27,007 nucleotides of DNA from DATIXD01 sp035518875 (GTDB lineage Bacteria > Pseudomonadota > Gammaproteobacteria > Methylococcales > Methylococcaceae), in the NCBI GenBank assembly GCA_035518875.1, contig DATIXD010000067.1, forward strand, positions 1 to 27,007. The letters are read 5' to 3'. A program made the position numbers and the translations under genes. Below the pieces are notes generated by a model, which was given only the letters and a program-made list of their open reading frames with translations, searched no databases and had not been told where the DNA came from. Of this stretch, positions 1 to 12,419 are shown piece after piece. How positions within the stretch are numbered: position 1 is the stretch's first letter; every line of letters begins with the position of its first letter.

Positions 1-1
1 G

Positions 2-142
2 GAGATGGTCATGCCGGGCGACAACATCAAGATCAACGTCAAGCTGATCGCTCCGATTGCCATGGAAGAAGGTCTGCGATTCGCCGTCCGTGAGGGCGGT
101 CGTACCGTCGGCGCCGGCGTCGTTTCCAAAGTGATTGAGTAG
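2..142 (+). CDS. tuf: Elongation factor Tu, C-terminal 46 residues (5' end outside window)
   Basis: This is the tail of translation elongation factor Tu, the GTPase that brings aminoacyl-tRNA to the ribosome. The visible residues run from EMVMPGDN to GVVSKVIE and match the end of EF-Tu domain 3, including the GLRFAVREGGRTVGAG segment that is nearly invariant in bacteria. The frame is open from the first bases of the window and ends at TAG (140-142). It is followed within 65 bases by tRNA-Trp and then secE, the order seen in many Gammaproteobacteria. Many of these bacteria carry two tuf copies, and the other copy normally sits in the str operon, which is not in this window. The start codon and the GTPase domain cannot be seen. 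Confidence 0.97.
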   Translation, partial: EMVMPGDNIKINVKLIAPIAMEEGLRFAVREGGRTVGAGVVSKVIE

Positions 143-154
143 CGAGGCGTCAAG

Positions 155-180
155 ACCCGGCGCATACGTACGCGCCGGGT
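155..180 (+). terminator. Hairpin after tuf, probable terminator or processing site
   Basis: A perfect 9-bp inverted repeat (155-163 with 172-180, arms ACCCGGCGC and GCGCCGGGT) encloses an 8-base loop 12 bases after the tuf stop. It is followed by GGATTTCAAAACTTTT, which is only moderately T-rich, so it may be a leaky terminator or a processing site that separates the tuf mRNA from the tRNA-Trp transcript. Confidence 0.55.
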
Positions 181-207
181 GGATTTCAAAACTTTTCGGC
201 AGTTTCT

Positions 208-283
208 AGGTCAGTAGCTCAATTGGTAGAGCAGCGGTCTCCAAAACCGCAGGTTGGGGGTTCGAGACCCTCCTGGCCTGCCA
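208..283 (+). tRNA. tRNA-Trp (anticodon CCA)
   Basis: A complete cloverleaf can be folded by eye. The acceptor stem AGGTCAG pairs with CTGGCCT with one G-U pair, and the D arm is GCTC/GAGC. The anticodon stem GCGGT/ACCGC carries the loop CTCCAAA with anticodon CCA at 241-243. The T arm GGGGG-TTCGAGA-CCCTC holds the universal TTCGA. A discriminator G and an encoded CCA end the gene at 283. The anticodon CCA reads UGG, and the G discriminator is the expected tryptophan identity base. The gene sits between tuf and secE. Confidence 0.97.
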
Positions 284-337
284 TCTTTCGTAAGTCATAA
301 TGGTTCCCATCCTGTCCCACACTCAGACATAACAGCA

Positions 338-715
338 ATGGCAGTTCAAGCAGAACCGGGTACTTCGGCGTTCGATACAGTGAAAATGCTGTTTGCAATC
401 AGTCTCTTGATTGCCGGCATCGCTGGGTTCTATTACTTCTCGGATCAGGCCTTGCTTTATCGTGTCCTGGGTGTTCTGGGCTTTGCGGGGATGGCGGCAG
501 CGCTACTTTTTACGACCGCGCTTGGCAAAGAGATATGGGGCTTTCTCAGAGAGGCCAGGACGGAGGTCAGAAAAGTGGTCTGGCCGACTCGGCAGGAAAC
601 CTTGCAGGCAACGCTCGTGGTCGTGGCGCTGGTATTCCTTGTGGGCCTTATTTTGTGGTTTCTCGACATGGTACTGTTTTGGGGTATCGGTATACTGACC
701 GGGCAGAGGGTGTGA
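338..715 (+). CDS. secE: Preprotein translocase subunit SecE
   Basis: SecE is an essential inner-membrane subunit of the SecYEG channel and clamps the two halves of SecY. The 125-residue protein has three hydrophobic segments (about residues 14-34, 44-63 and 90-115). This three-helix form is typical of Gammaproteobacteria; most other bacteria have a short one-helix SecE. Before the last helix lies the conserved amphipathic motif FLREARTEVRKVVWPTRQET. The ATG at 338 gives a protein of normal length (E. coli 127 aa). An open extension back to 254 runs through the tRNA gene and is rejected. The stop is followed after one base by nusG, so the two are co-transcribed. Confidence 0.96.
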   Translation: MAVQAEPGTSAFDTVKMLFAISLLIAGIAGFYYFSDQALLYRVLGVLGFAGMAAALLFTTALGKEIWGFLREARTEVRKVVWPTRQETLQATLVVVALVFLVGLILWFLDMVLFWGIGILTGQRV

Positions 716-716
716 C

Positions 717-1250
717 ATGACCTTGCGCTGGTATGTCATTCATGCTTACTCGAATTACGAGAATCAGGTGAAAAAGGCGCTTGAGGAACGGGTCAAGCGC
801 GCCGGCCTCGAGCGGTTTTTCGGTAAGATCCTGGTGCCTACGGAAGAAGTCGTGGAAATGCGCCAGGGGCAACAAAGAAAAAGTGAGCGCAAGTTTTTTC
901 CCGGCTATGTACTCGTGCAAATGGAGTTGAATGACGAGACCTGGCACTTGGTCAAAGAGGTTCCGCGCGTGCTCGGCTTTATCGGTGGCACCTCGGACAG
1001 GCCCGCCCCGATCACCGACGCGGAAGCCGAAGCCATTCTGAACCGGGTGGAGGCTGGTGTAAACAAACCGCGTCCCAAGACACTGTTTGAGGTTGGTGAA
1101 GTGGTGCGAGTCGTGGAAGGGCCTTTCAAGGATTTCAATGGCGTGGTCGAAGAAGTTAACTACGAGAAGAGCAGACTTAGGGTTTCCGTACTCATATTTG
1201 GCCGTTCGACCCCGGTCGAATTGGATTTCGGCCAAGTGGAAAAGGCCTGA
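717..1250 (+). CDS. nusG: Transcription termination/antitermination factor NusG
   Basis: NusG binds elongating RNA polymerase, suppresses pausing, and links polymerase to Rho or to ribosomal protein S10. The 177-residue protein (E. coli 181) begins RWYVIHAYSNYENQVKKAL, the start of the NGN domain that contacts the polymerase clamp. It ends in a KOW domain from about residue 124, with the motif VVEGPFKDFNGVVEEVN. The ATG at 717 lies one base after the secE stop and has a GAGGG ribosome-binding site at 706-710. It is followed by a 101-base gap before rplK, which in related operons holds a second promoter or L1 control site; I could not identify either here. Confidence 0.98.
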   Translation: MTLRWYVIHAYSNYENQVKKALEERVKRAGLERFFGKILVPTEEVVEMRQGQQRKSERKFFPGYVLVQMELNDETWHLVKEVPRVLGFIGGTSDRPAPITDAEAEAILNRVEAGVNKPRPKTLFEVGEVVRVVEGPFKDFNGVVEEVNYEKSRLRVSVLIFGRSTPVELDFGQVEKA

Positions 1251-1351
1251 TAACCGGCTTTATCGTGGTTTAAAGGTCGGTGGCGGCGGAGCGCTAAGCA
1301 TCATCAACGGGGAGCTTGTTTTACAGGCGTTTAACCCACCTGGAGTCATCA

Positions 1352-1783
1352 ATGGCGAAAAAAATAACGGCGTACATCAAGTTGCAAGTGAAGGCGGGCG
1401 AGGCCAATCCGAGCCCGCCAGTAGGACCCGCGCTAGGTCAGCGCGGCGTCAACATCATGGAGTTCTGCAAGGCATTCAATGCGCAGACTCAAAACGTCGA
1501 AAAAGGTCTGCCCCTACCGGTGGTCATTACGGTATACAGTGACCGCAGTTTCACGTTTATCACCAAGACGCCGCCGGCGTCCATCCTGCTGAAAAAGTCG
1601 ATCGGTTTGCAGAAAGGTAGCAGTACGCCGAACACCAACAAAGTCGGCAAGGTCACACGTGATCAGTTAGCCGAGATCGCCAAGGCCAAGATGCCAGATT
1701 TGACGGCTGCAGACATGGATGCCGCTATCCGCACCATCGCAGGTAGCGCTCGTAGTATGGGTCTGGACGTGGAGGGATTGTAA
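1352..1783 (+). CDS. rplK: 50S ribosomal protein L11
   Basis: L11 forms the base of the ribosomal stalk with the 23S rRNA GTPase-associated region and is needed for stringent-response sensing by RelA. The protein of 143 residues (E. coli 142) starts MAKKITAYIKLQVKAGEANP and carries the conserved N-domain run of prolines (NPSPPVGPALGQRGVN), then the rRNA-binding C-domain with TPPASILLKK and an end at GLDVEGL. The ATG at 1352 has TGGAG upstream at 1341-1345. An upstream TTG at 1316 would add 12 residues not found in L11 and is rejected. The stop overlaps the rplA start by one base (TAATG), so translation is coupled. Confidence 0.98.
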   Translation: MAKKITAYIKLQVKAGEANPSPPVGPALGQRGVNIMEFCKAFNAQTQNVEKGLPLPVVITVYSDRSFTFITKTPPASILLKKSIGLQKGSSTPNTNKVGKVTRDQLAEIAKAKMPDLTAADMDAAIRTIAGSARSMGLDVEGL

Positions 1784-2478
1784 TGGCTAAGCAGTCGAAA
1801 AGAATCAAGTCGATCAAGGAGAAGGTCGGGAGCGGCAAGCAGTACGCTGCGGAGGAAGCTTTTGGTCTCCTCAAATCGTTATCGAAGGTCAAGTTCGTCG
1901 AGTCGATTGATGTCAGTGTGAATCTCGGCGTCGACCCCAGAAAGTCCGATCAGGCAGTACGTGGTGCGACGGTTCTGCCGCGGGGAACGGGCAAATCCGT
2001 TCGGGTCGCGGTCTTTGCCCAAGGCGCGAATGCCGATGCGGCCAAGGCTGCTGGTGCGGATATCGTCGGTATGGACGATCTGGCGGCGCAGGTCAAGGCA
2101 GGCGAGATGAATTTCGATGTGGTGATCGCTTCCCCGGATACGATGCGCGTGGTGGGGCAGTTGGGCCAGATTTTGGGGCCGCGCGGTTTGATGCCGAATC
2201 CGAAAGTGGGAACCGTCACGCCCGATGTTGCTACTGCCGTGAAAAACGCCAAGGCCGGCCAGGTGCGCTACAGAACGGATAAGAAAGGGATCATTCATTG
2301 CACGATCGGCAAGGTGAGCTTTGAGGAATCTGCGCTGAAGGAAAACCTCGAAGCTTTGCTGGTCGACCTGAAGAAACTCAAGCCCGGTACTTCCAAGGGT
2401 GTTTATCTGAAAAAGATCACGGTTTCATCCACCATGGGGCCTGGCCTTTCCATCGATCAGGCCAATTTGGCGATTTAA
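1783..2478 (+). CDS. rplA: 50S ribosomal protein L1
   Basis: L1 forms the mobile stalk that guides deacylated tRNA out of the E site. In many bacteria it also represses its own rplKA mRNA. The 231-residue protein matches the family length (E. coli 234). Recognisable blocks are SVNLGVDPRKSDQAVRGAT in domain I, the GQLGQILGPRGLMPNPKVGT signature, and the terminal TVSSTMGPGLSID. The ATG at 1783 overlaps the rplK stop by one base. A 210-base structured leader follows before rplJ, so the operon is probably under separate L1 and L10 feedback control as in E. coli. Confidence 0.98.
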   Translation: MAKQSKRIKSIKEKVGSGKQYAAEEAFGLLKSLSKVKFVESIDVSVNLGVDPRKSDQAVRGATVLPRGTGKSVRVAVFAQGANADAAKAAGADIVGMDDLAAQVKAGEMNFDVVIASPDTMRVVGQLGQILGPRGLMPNPKVGTVTPDVATAVKNAKAGQVRYRTDKKGIIHCTIGKVSFEESALKENLEALLVDLKKLKPGTSKGVYLKKITVSSTMGPGLSIDQANLAI

Positions 2479-2483
2479 CAAAA

Positions 2484-2688
2484 GACTTTGGGTTGCCGGT
2501 ATTAACCGGTAACCGTCAAAGACCGCAGGCGCACCTCGGTGCTTAATTCGTACAGCCTGCGCAGACGGTGTACCGTAGCCAAGAACAGGCGAAGGAGCCG
2601 TAAAACGCATCCTCGGATGAAGGTTCGGGGATTTTTTGGGGCTCTGAATGGTTCCCAAACTATTCAGACAAATTGCCGGAGGTAAAAC
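2484..2688 (+). promoter_or_regulatory. rplJ leader, probable L10(L12)4 autoregulatory mRNA element
   Basis: The 210 bases between rplA and rplJ hold no gene but strong secondary structure. Hairpin one pairs 2491-2500 with 2505-2514 (10 bp, one G-U) and can extend outward through CTTTG/CAAAG. Hairpin two pairs CGCAGGC (2524-2530) with GCCTGCG (2555-2561) and holds an inner GCAC/GTGC stem. A short ACGGT/ACCGT hairpin follows at 2565-2576. Position and size fit the known L10 leader, where the L10-L12 complex binds a bulged stem and represses rplJL translation. The ribosome-binding site of rplJ is GGAGGT at 2678-2683. The assignment rests on position and folding by eye. Confidence 0.7.
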
Positions 2689-3216
2689 GTGGCACTGAGA
2701 ATTGATGACAAAAAGGCAGTCGTCGCCGAGGTTGCCGCCATTGCCGCCCAAGCCCATTCCGCGGTCGCCGCGGAATACCGTGGACTGACGGTCTCAGAAC
2801 TAACCGAACTTCGCAAGACTGCGCGCGAATCCGGAGTATATCTTCGGGTCATCAAGAACACTCTGGCGCGCAAAGCTGTCGAAGGGACCGAATTTGCTTG
2901 CATGCAAGGCGGTCTGGTGGGGCCTCTCATTCTGGCTTTTTCGCTGGAAGATCCGGGTTCTGCTGCACGCGTGATCATCGCGTTCGCCAAGGATCACAAT
3001 AAACTGGTGGCCAAGTTGGCCGCAGTTGGCGGAAAACAGTATGGAGCCGCTGAGATCGAAAGGCTTTCGAAACTGCCCACACGCGATCAGGCAATCGGTA
3101 TGTTGATGGGTACGATGAAGGCTCCGATCGAGAAGTTCGTCAGAACTTTGGCGGAACCCCACGCAAAGCTTGCGCGTACATTGGCTGCAATTCGCGATCA
3201 GAAACAGGCCGCATAG
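2689..3216 (+). CDS. rplJ: 50S ribosomal protein L10
   Basis: L10 anchors the L7/L12 dimers to the ribosome and, as the L10-L12 complex, represses its own mRNA. The 175-residue protein (E. coli 165) begins MALRIDDKKAVVAEVA. It carries the rRNA-binding N-domain with the block SAVAAEYRGLTVSELTELR and a C-terminal helix (about residues 135-175) that binds L12. The start is GTG at 2689, with a near-perfect GGAGGT site 5 bases before it. A GTG start on a highly expressed ribosomal gene is less common than ATG and may help keep it under leader control. rplL follows after 36 bases. Confidence 0.97.
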   Translation: MALRIDDKKAVVAEVAAIAAQAHSAVAAEYRGLTVSELTELRKTARESGVYLRVIKNTLARKAVEGTEFACMQGGLVGPLILAFSLEDPGSAARVIIAFAKDHNKLVAKLAAVGGKQYGAAEIERLSKLPTRDQAIGMLMGTMKAPIEKFVRTLAEPHAKLARTLAAIRDQKQAA

Positions 3217-3252
3217 TCGGCTTCAGCACAACAGATTAATTGGGAGTTACAA

Positions 3253-3627
3253 ATGGCTGTATCTAGAGAAGAGATTTTGGAAACCATCTCCAACATGACC
3301 GTCATGGAAGTGGTGGATTTGATTTCCGCAATGGAAGAGAAGTTCGGCGTTTCCGCCGCCGCTGCCGTTGCAGTTGCCGCACCCGCGGCCGCGGCCGGGC
3401 CGGTCGCCGAAGAAAAGACCGAATTCGACGTCGTCATGACCAGCTTCGGTGCCAATAAGGTCAACGTCATCAAGGTCATCCGTGAGCTCACCGGCTTGGG
3501 TCTGAAAGAAGCCAAGGATCTGGTGGAAGGCGTTCCCTCCACGGTGAAAGAAGGTATCAGCAAGGCGGACGCGGAAGCCGTCAAGAAGAAACTGGACGAA
3601 GCTGGCGCTGCGGTAGAAATCAAATAA
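3253..3627 (+). CDS. rplL: 50S ribosomal protein L7/L12
   Basis: L7/L12 is the multicopy stalk protein that recruits and activates translational GTPases. The 124-residue protein has the usual three parts: an N-terminal dimerisation region (1-32), an alanine/valine-rich flexible hinge (about 33-53, coded by GC-rich repetitive sequence at 3350-3400), and a C-terminal globular domain with EFDVVMTSFGANKVNVIKVI and GLGLKEAKDLVEGVP. The ATG at 3253 follows GGGAG at 3242-3246. An intercistronic hairpin lies between this gene and rpoB and should lower polymerase-gene expression relative to the stalk proteins. Confidence 0.98.
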   Translation: MAVSREEILETISNMTVMEVVDLISAMEEKFGVSAAAAVAVAAPAAAAGPVAEEKTEFDVVMTSFGANKVNVIKVIRELTGLGLKEAKDLVEGVPSTVKEGISKADAEAVKKKLDEAGAAVEIK

Positions 3628-3650
3628 CTTTTGGTTATTCATCTTACCGC

Positions 3651-3696
3651 AACGCCCATTGGGCTGGCAGTGATAGGCTGCCGGCCTTTTGGCGTT
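3651..3696 (+). terminator. rplL-rpoB attenuator hairpin
   Basis: A 9-bp stem (GGCTGGCAG at 3662-3670 with CTGCCGGCC at 3678-3686, one G-U pair) with a 7-base loop is followed directly by TTTT (3687-3690). An outer pairing of AACGCC (3651-3656) with GGCGTT (3691-3696) surrounds it. It lies 24 bases after the rplL stop and 188 bases before rpoB. A partial terminator at this place is known in E. coli, where most transcripts stop before rpoB. The remaining sequence 3697-3883 shows no gene that I can support. Confidence 0.75.
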
Positions 3697-3883
3697 TATC
3701 TGATGTCGTTGGAATGGTTTCGGCTACCCTAATTTAACCATCGAGTCCTAAAAACTGTGTGAATCATAATCAAGCCTGAATACATCTTTGTCGTCTAACG
3801 CGAAGGTCGTTGCCCTGATACCCTGCTTTCGAAAGATAGACGCCGCAGCATTTAGTTGAAGCAAATATAGGTAAGGAACCAAT

Positions 3884-6800
3884 ATGGCATATTCTTTTAC
3901 CGAGAAAAAGCGCATCCGTAAAAGTTTTGGTAAACGTCAAGACGTACTCGAAGTACCCTATCTTCTAGCAACTCAGGTCGATTCCTACAGAGAATTTCTC
4001 CAGGCCGAAGTGCCACACAAAAAGCGTGCGGAAAATGGTTTGCACGCCGCGTTGAAGTCCATATTCCCGATCGAGAGCCATTCGGGCCATGCGGTGCTGG
4101 AATATGTCAGCTATCGCCTGGGCGAACCAACGTTCGACGTCAAGGAATGCCAGCAGCGCGGCACGACTTATGCCGCACCGCTCAGGGTATTGGTGCGCTT
4201 GGCGATCTACGACAAGGAGGCGCCTGCCAGCGCCAAGGTCGTCAAGGATATTAAGGAGCAGGAAATCTACATGGGCGAAATCCCGCTCATGACCGAAACC
4301 GGCACCTTCGTGATCAACGGTACCGAACGCGTCATCGTGTCCCAGTTGCATCGCTCGCCGGGCGTATTTTTCGATCACGATCGCGGCAAGACCCATTCCT
4401 CGGGAAAACTGCTGTTCAATGCTCGCATCATCCCCTATCGCGGCTCCTGGCTGGATTTCGAATTCGACCACAAAGATTGCGTCTACGTGCGCATCGACCG
4501 CCGGCGCAAACTTCCGGCCACCGTATTACTGCGCGCCTTGGGCTATGACAACGAAGCGATCATCAAACTGTTCTTCGAAACCAACCGGTTCACTTTCGCA
4601 GATGGTGAAATCCTCCTCGATCTGATTCCCGAGCGTCTGCGGGGCGACATTGCCAGCTTCGACCTGAGGCTCGACGACAAGGTGATCGCGGAGAAAGGCC
4701 AAAGGATCACCGCCCGCCACATTCGTCAGCTGGAAAAGGCCGGACTGACGCAGATGGCGGTACCGAGGGATTATTTGCACGGCAAGATCCTGTCCCACAA
4801 TGTGGTGGACACCGGCTCCGGAGAACTCGTCGCGAAGGTGAACGACGAGATCACCGACGACCTGATCGGCAAGATGATGGCCGCAGGCATTCGGACCATC
4901 GATACGCTGTTCGTCAACGATCTCGATCGAGGACCTTACATCTCCAACGCGATGAAGATCGATACGACGGAGACCCAGCTGGATGCATTGGTCGAGATCT
5001 ACCGCATGATGCGTCCGGGCGAGCCGCCGACGAAGGAGGCTGCGCAGGCTCTGTTCGAGAATCTGTTTTTCACCGCAGATCGTTATGACCTTTCAGCGGT
5101 GGGTCGCATGAAATTCAACCGCCGGCTGGGAAGGTCCGAAATTACCGGCCCCGGGGTATTGTCAAAGGAAGACATCATCGACGTAGTCCGGGAGCTGATC
5201 AACATCCGCAACGGTAATGGCCAGGTCGATGACATCGATCATTTGGGTAATCGTCGCGTGCGTTCGGTTGGCGAAATGGTCGAAAACCAGTTCCGTCTGG
5301 GCCTGGTTCGGGTCGAGCGCGCCGTGAAGGAGCGTCTGGCACTGGCCGACTCCGAAGGTCTGATGCCGCAGGAAATCATCAACGCCAAGCCGGTTGCGGC
5401 TTCGATTAAGGAATTCTTCGGCTCCAGCCAGCTGTCCCAGTTCATGGATCAGAGCAATCCCTTGTCCGAAATTACCCATAAACGCCGGGTTTCGGCGCTC
5501 GGTCCCGGCGGTCTGGCCCGGGAGCGCGCGGGTTTCGAGGTGCGCGACGTGCATACCACGCATTATGGCCGGGTGTGCCCCATCGAAACGCCGGAAGGGC
5601 CGAACATCGGTCTGATTAACTCGCTCGCCGTCTACGCAAGGACCAACGAGTATGGTTTTTTGGAAACGCCTTATCGCAAGGTGATCGATGGCCGCGTCAC
5701 CGACGAGATCGAATACCTGTCCGCGATCGAGGAAGGCAAATATTACATCGCTCAGGCCAGCGCCGCGGTGGATGAGAATGGCAAGCTCAAGGACGATTTG
5801 GTTTCCAGCCGGCACAAGGACGAATTTACCCTGTCGACGCCGGAAAAGATCAATTTCATGGATGTTTCCTCCAAGCAGATCGTATCGGTTGCCGCCGCGC
5901 TCATCCCGTTCCTGGAACATGATGACGCCAACCGCGCCTTGATGGGTTCGAACATGCAACGCCAGGCGGTGCCGACCCTGCGCAGCGAAAAGCCGCTGGT
6001 GGGCACGGGAATCGAGCGCATCGTCGCGAAGGATTCTGGGGTTGCGGTGATCGCAAGACGCGGCGGCGTGATCGAGTCGGTCGACGCGAGTCGTATCGTC
6101 GTTCGCGTCAACGATGACGAAACCGAGGCAGGGATACCGGGCGTGGACATTTACAACCTGACCAAATACACGCGGTCGAACCAGAATACCTGTATCAATC
6201 AACGTCCTTTGGTCAAGCCGGGCGACCTGATCTCCAGGGGCGATATTCTGGCCGACGGTCCCTCGACGGATATGGGCGAATTGGCACTGGGGCAGAACCT
6301 TCTGGTCGCCTTCATGCCCTGGAACGGCTACAACTTCGAGGATTCTATCCTGATTTCGGAACGCGTGGTTCAGGATGACCGCTTCACCACCATCCACATC
6401 GAGGAAAAGACCTGTGTCGCTCGGGACACCAAGCTGGGTCCAGAAGAAATCACCGCGGACATTCCAAACGTGGGCGAAGCCGCTCTGGCCAAGCTGGACG
6501 AGTCGGGGATTGTGTACATCGGCGCCGAAGTGAAGGCCGGCGATATCCTGGTCGGCAAGGTTACGCCCAAGGGTGAAACCCAACTGACGCCTGAGGAAAA
6601 GCTGTTGCGCGCGATTTTCGGCGAGAAGGCCTCGGATGTGAAGGACACCTCGCTGCGGGTGCCGTCAGGCATGGACGGCACGGTCATCGATGTGCAGGTC
6701 TTCACCCGCGACGGCGTGAAGAAGGATGAGCGTGCCAGACAGATTGAACAGGCCGAGATCGAGCGGGTGAAAAAAGATTTTCATGACCAGCTGCGGATCA

Positions 6801-7960
6801 TCGAAAAGGACATCTTCGATCGCGTCGAGAGCATGTTGGTGGGGAAGACCGCCGAATCCGGTCCGGGCAATCTGAGGAAGGGCGCGGCCGTTACCAAGAC
6901 CTACCTGGATGGATTGAAGCCCTCGCAATGGCTGGAGATCCGCTTGCAGGACGAAGATGCCAATGTGCAGCTCGAAGCCATTGCCGAGCAGATCGGACAA
7001 CAGCGCGAGGAAATGAACCGGCGTTTGGAGGAAAAGCGCAAGAAGATCACCATGGGCGACGATCTGGCGCCAGGCGTTCTGAAGATGGTCAAGGTCTATC
7101 TGGCAGTCAAGCGTCGGATCCAGCCGGGCGATAAGATGGCAGGCCGGCACGGAAATAAGGGCGTGATCTCGCGGATCGTACCGGTGGAAGACATGCCCTA
7201 TATGGCGGACGGGACCCCGGTCGACATCGTACTGAACCCGCTCGGTGTGCCTTCCCGAATGAACGTCGGGCAGGTACTGGAAACCCACTTGGGGTGGGCC
7301 GCCAAGGGTTTGGGTGTCAAGATCGGCAAAATGCTGGAAGCTCAGGAGAAAGTCCAGGAGATTCGCCAATTCGTGGAGCTGATTTACAACGGGGGCGGCA
7401 GACAAGAAGAGGTCGACAAGCTCACCGACGCCGAAGTCATCGAGTTGGCTTCGAACCTGAGGCACGGCGTGCCGATGGCGACCCCGGTGTTCGACGGCGC
7501 CACCGAGCAGGACATCAAGAACATGCTGAAGCTGGCGGATCTGCCCGAATCGGGGCAAACTCGGCTTTATGACGGGCGTACCGGGGAGGCTTTCGAGCGT
7601 GATGTCACGGTCGGTTACATGTACATGCTCAAGCTGAACCACTTAGTCGACGACAAGATGCACGCCCGTTCCACCGGCCCGTACAGCTTGGTGACCCAGC
7701 AGCCCTTGGGCGGCAAAGCCCAATTCGGTGGCCAACGTTTCGGCGAGATGGAGGTTTGGGCGCTGGAAGCTTACGGCGCCGCCTACACCTTGCAGGAAAT
7801 GTTGACGGTCAAATCGGACGACGTAAACGGCCGCACCAAAATGTACAAGCATATCGTGGATGGCGATCACCGGATGGAAGCGGCGATGCCCGAATCGTTC
7901 AACGTGTTGATCAAAGAGATTCGCTCTCTGGGAATTAACATCGAGTTGGAACAGGACTGA
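3884..7960 (+). CDS. rpoB: DNA-directed RNA polymerase subunit beta
   Basis: RpoB is the beta subunit that, with beta-prime, forms the active-site cleft of RNA polymerase. The protein has 1358 residues (E. coli 1342). The rifampicin-binding cluster is readable at residues 514-543 (FGSSQLSQFMDQSNPLSEIT then HKRRVSALG), six residues later than in E. coli. The positions equal to D516, H526 and S531 are D522, H532 and S537, all in the sensitive state; the position equal to N518 is Ser. Further conserved blocks are GRVCPIETPEGPNIGLINSL, GDKMAGRHGNKGVIS and, near the end, KAQFGGQRFGEMEVWALEAY. The ATG at 3884 has AAGGA at 3873-3877. It is co-transcribed with rpoC 84 bases downstream. Confidence 0.99.
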   Translation: MAYSFTEKKRIRKSFGKRQDVLEVPYLLATQVDSYREFLQAEVPHKKRAENGLHAALKSIFPIESHSGHAVLEYVSYRLGEPTFDVKECQQRGTTYAAPLRVLVRLAIYDKEAPASAKVVKDIKEQEIYMGEIPLMTETGTFVINGTERVIVSQLHRSPGVFFDHDRGKTHSSGKLLFNARIIPYRGSWLDFEFDHKDCVYVRIDRRRKLPATVLLRALGYDNEAIIKLFFETNRFTFADGEILLDLIPERLRGDIASFDLRLDDKVIAEKGQRITARHIRQLEKAGLTQMAVPRDYLHGKILSHNVVDTGSGELVAKVNDEITDDLIGKMMAAGIRTIDTLFVNDLDRGPYISNAMKIDTTETQLDALVEIYRMMRPGEPPTKEAAQALFENLFFTADRYDLSAVGRMKFNRRLGRSEITGPGVLSKEDIIDVVRELINIRNGNGQVDDIDHLGNRRVRSVGEMVENQFRLGLVRVERAVKERLALADSEGLMPQEIINAKPVAASIKEFFGSSQLSQFMDQSNPLSEITHKRRVSALGPGGLARERAGFEVRDVHTTHYGRVCPIETPEGPNIGLINSLAVYARTNEYGFLETPYRKVIDGRVTDEIEYLSAIEEGKYYIAQASAAVDENGKLKDDLVSSRHKDEFTLSTPEKINFMDVSSKQIVSVAAALIPFLEHDDANRALMGSNMQRQAVPTLRSEKPLVGTGIERIVAKDSGVAVIARRGGVIESVDASRIVVRVNDDETEAGIPGVDIYNLTKYTRSNQNTCINQRPLVKPGDLISRGDILADGPSTDMGELALGQNLLVAFMPWNGYNFEDSILISERVVQDDRFTTIHIEEKTCVARDTKLGPEEITADIPNVGEAALAKLDESGIVYIGAEVKAGDILVGKVTPKGETQLTPEEKLLRAIFGEKASDVKDTSLRVPSGMDGTVIDVQVFTRDGVKKDERARQIEQAEIERVKKDFHDQLRIIEKDIFDRVESMLVGKTAESGPGNLRKGAAVTKTYLDGLKPSQWLEIRLQDEDANVQLEAIAEQIGQQREEMNRRLEEKRKKITMGDDLAPGVLKMVKVYLAVKRRIQPGDKMAGRHGNKGVISRIVPVEDMPYMADGTPVDIVLNPLGVPSRMNVGQVLETHLGWAAKGLGVKIGKMLEAQEKVQEIRQFVELIYNGGGRQEEVDKLTDAEVIELASNLRHGVPMATPVFDGATEQDIKNMLKLADLPESGQTRLYDGRTGEAFERDVTVGYMYMLKLNHLVDDKMHARSTGPYSLVTQQPLGGKAQFGGQRFGEMEVWALEAYGAAYTLQEMLTVKSDDVNGRTKMYKHIVDGDHRMEAAMPESFNVLIKEIRSLGINIELEQD

Positions 7961-8044
7961 CACGAGCAGCTTCGCGCGCGGCGCGCGTATCGATGGCCCG
8001 CTAGGCTCCACGGTAGCCGGCATAAATGATTGGGAGATAAGCCC

Positions 8045-12253
<4,209 letters not shown>

Positions 12254-12419
12254 CTCGGGCCCGTCGCGCCGGGGCGGACTGAGTTGCCCGACCCCGGCCC
12301 CGACTATGGTAAGTTGTCAAACGGTGTTCATTCGGCAACGCGGAGAAATTCCGCCGGGATTTTCGCGGCGGCAAATGAATGGGTTTCAATGCTGAAGCAT
12401 CTTTGGAGCGTGAAGTCAG

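Noticed and set aside
1251..1351. L1-binding autoregulatory site before rplK
   Set aside because: Expected by analogy with E. coli, but I could not identify a convincing match to the rRNA-like L1 site.
5162..6583. Long minus-strand open frame (473 codons) inside rpoB
   Set aside because: It is a shadow of the strongly biased rpoB codons; no ribosome-binding site or recognisable family, and rpoB itself is unambiguous.
12268..12298. GC-rich inverted repeat after rpoC as terminator
   Set aside because: A 7-bp stem with a 17-base loop and no T-run; too weak to call.
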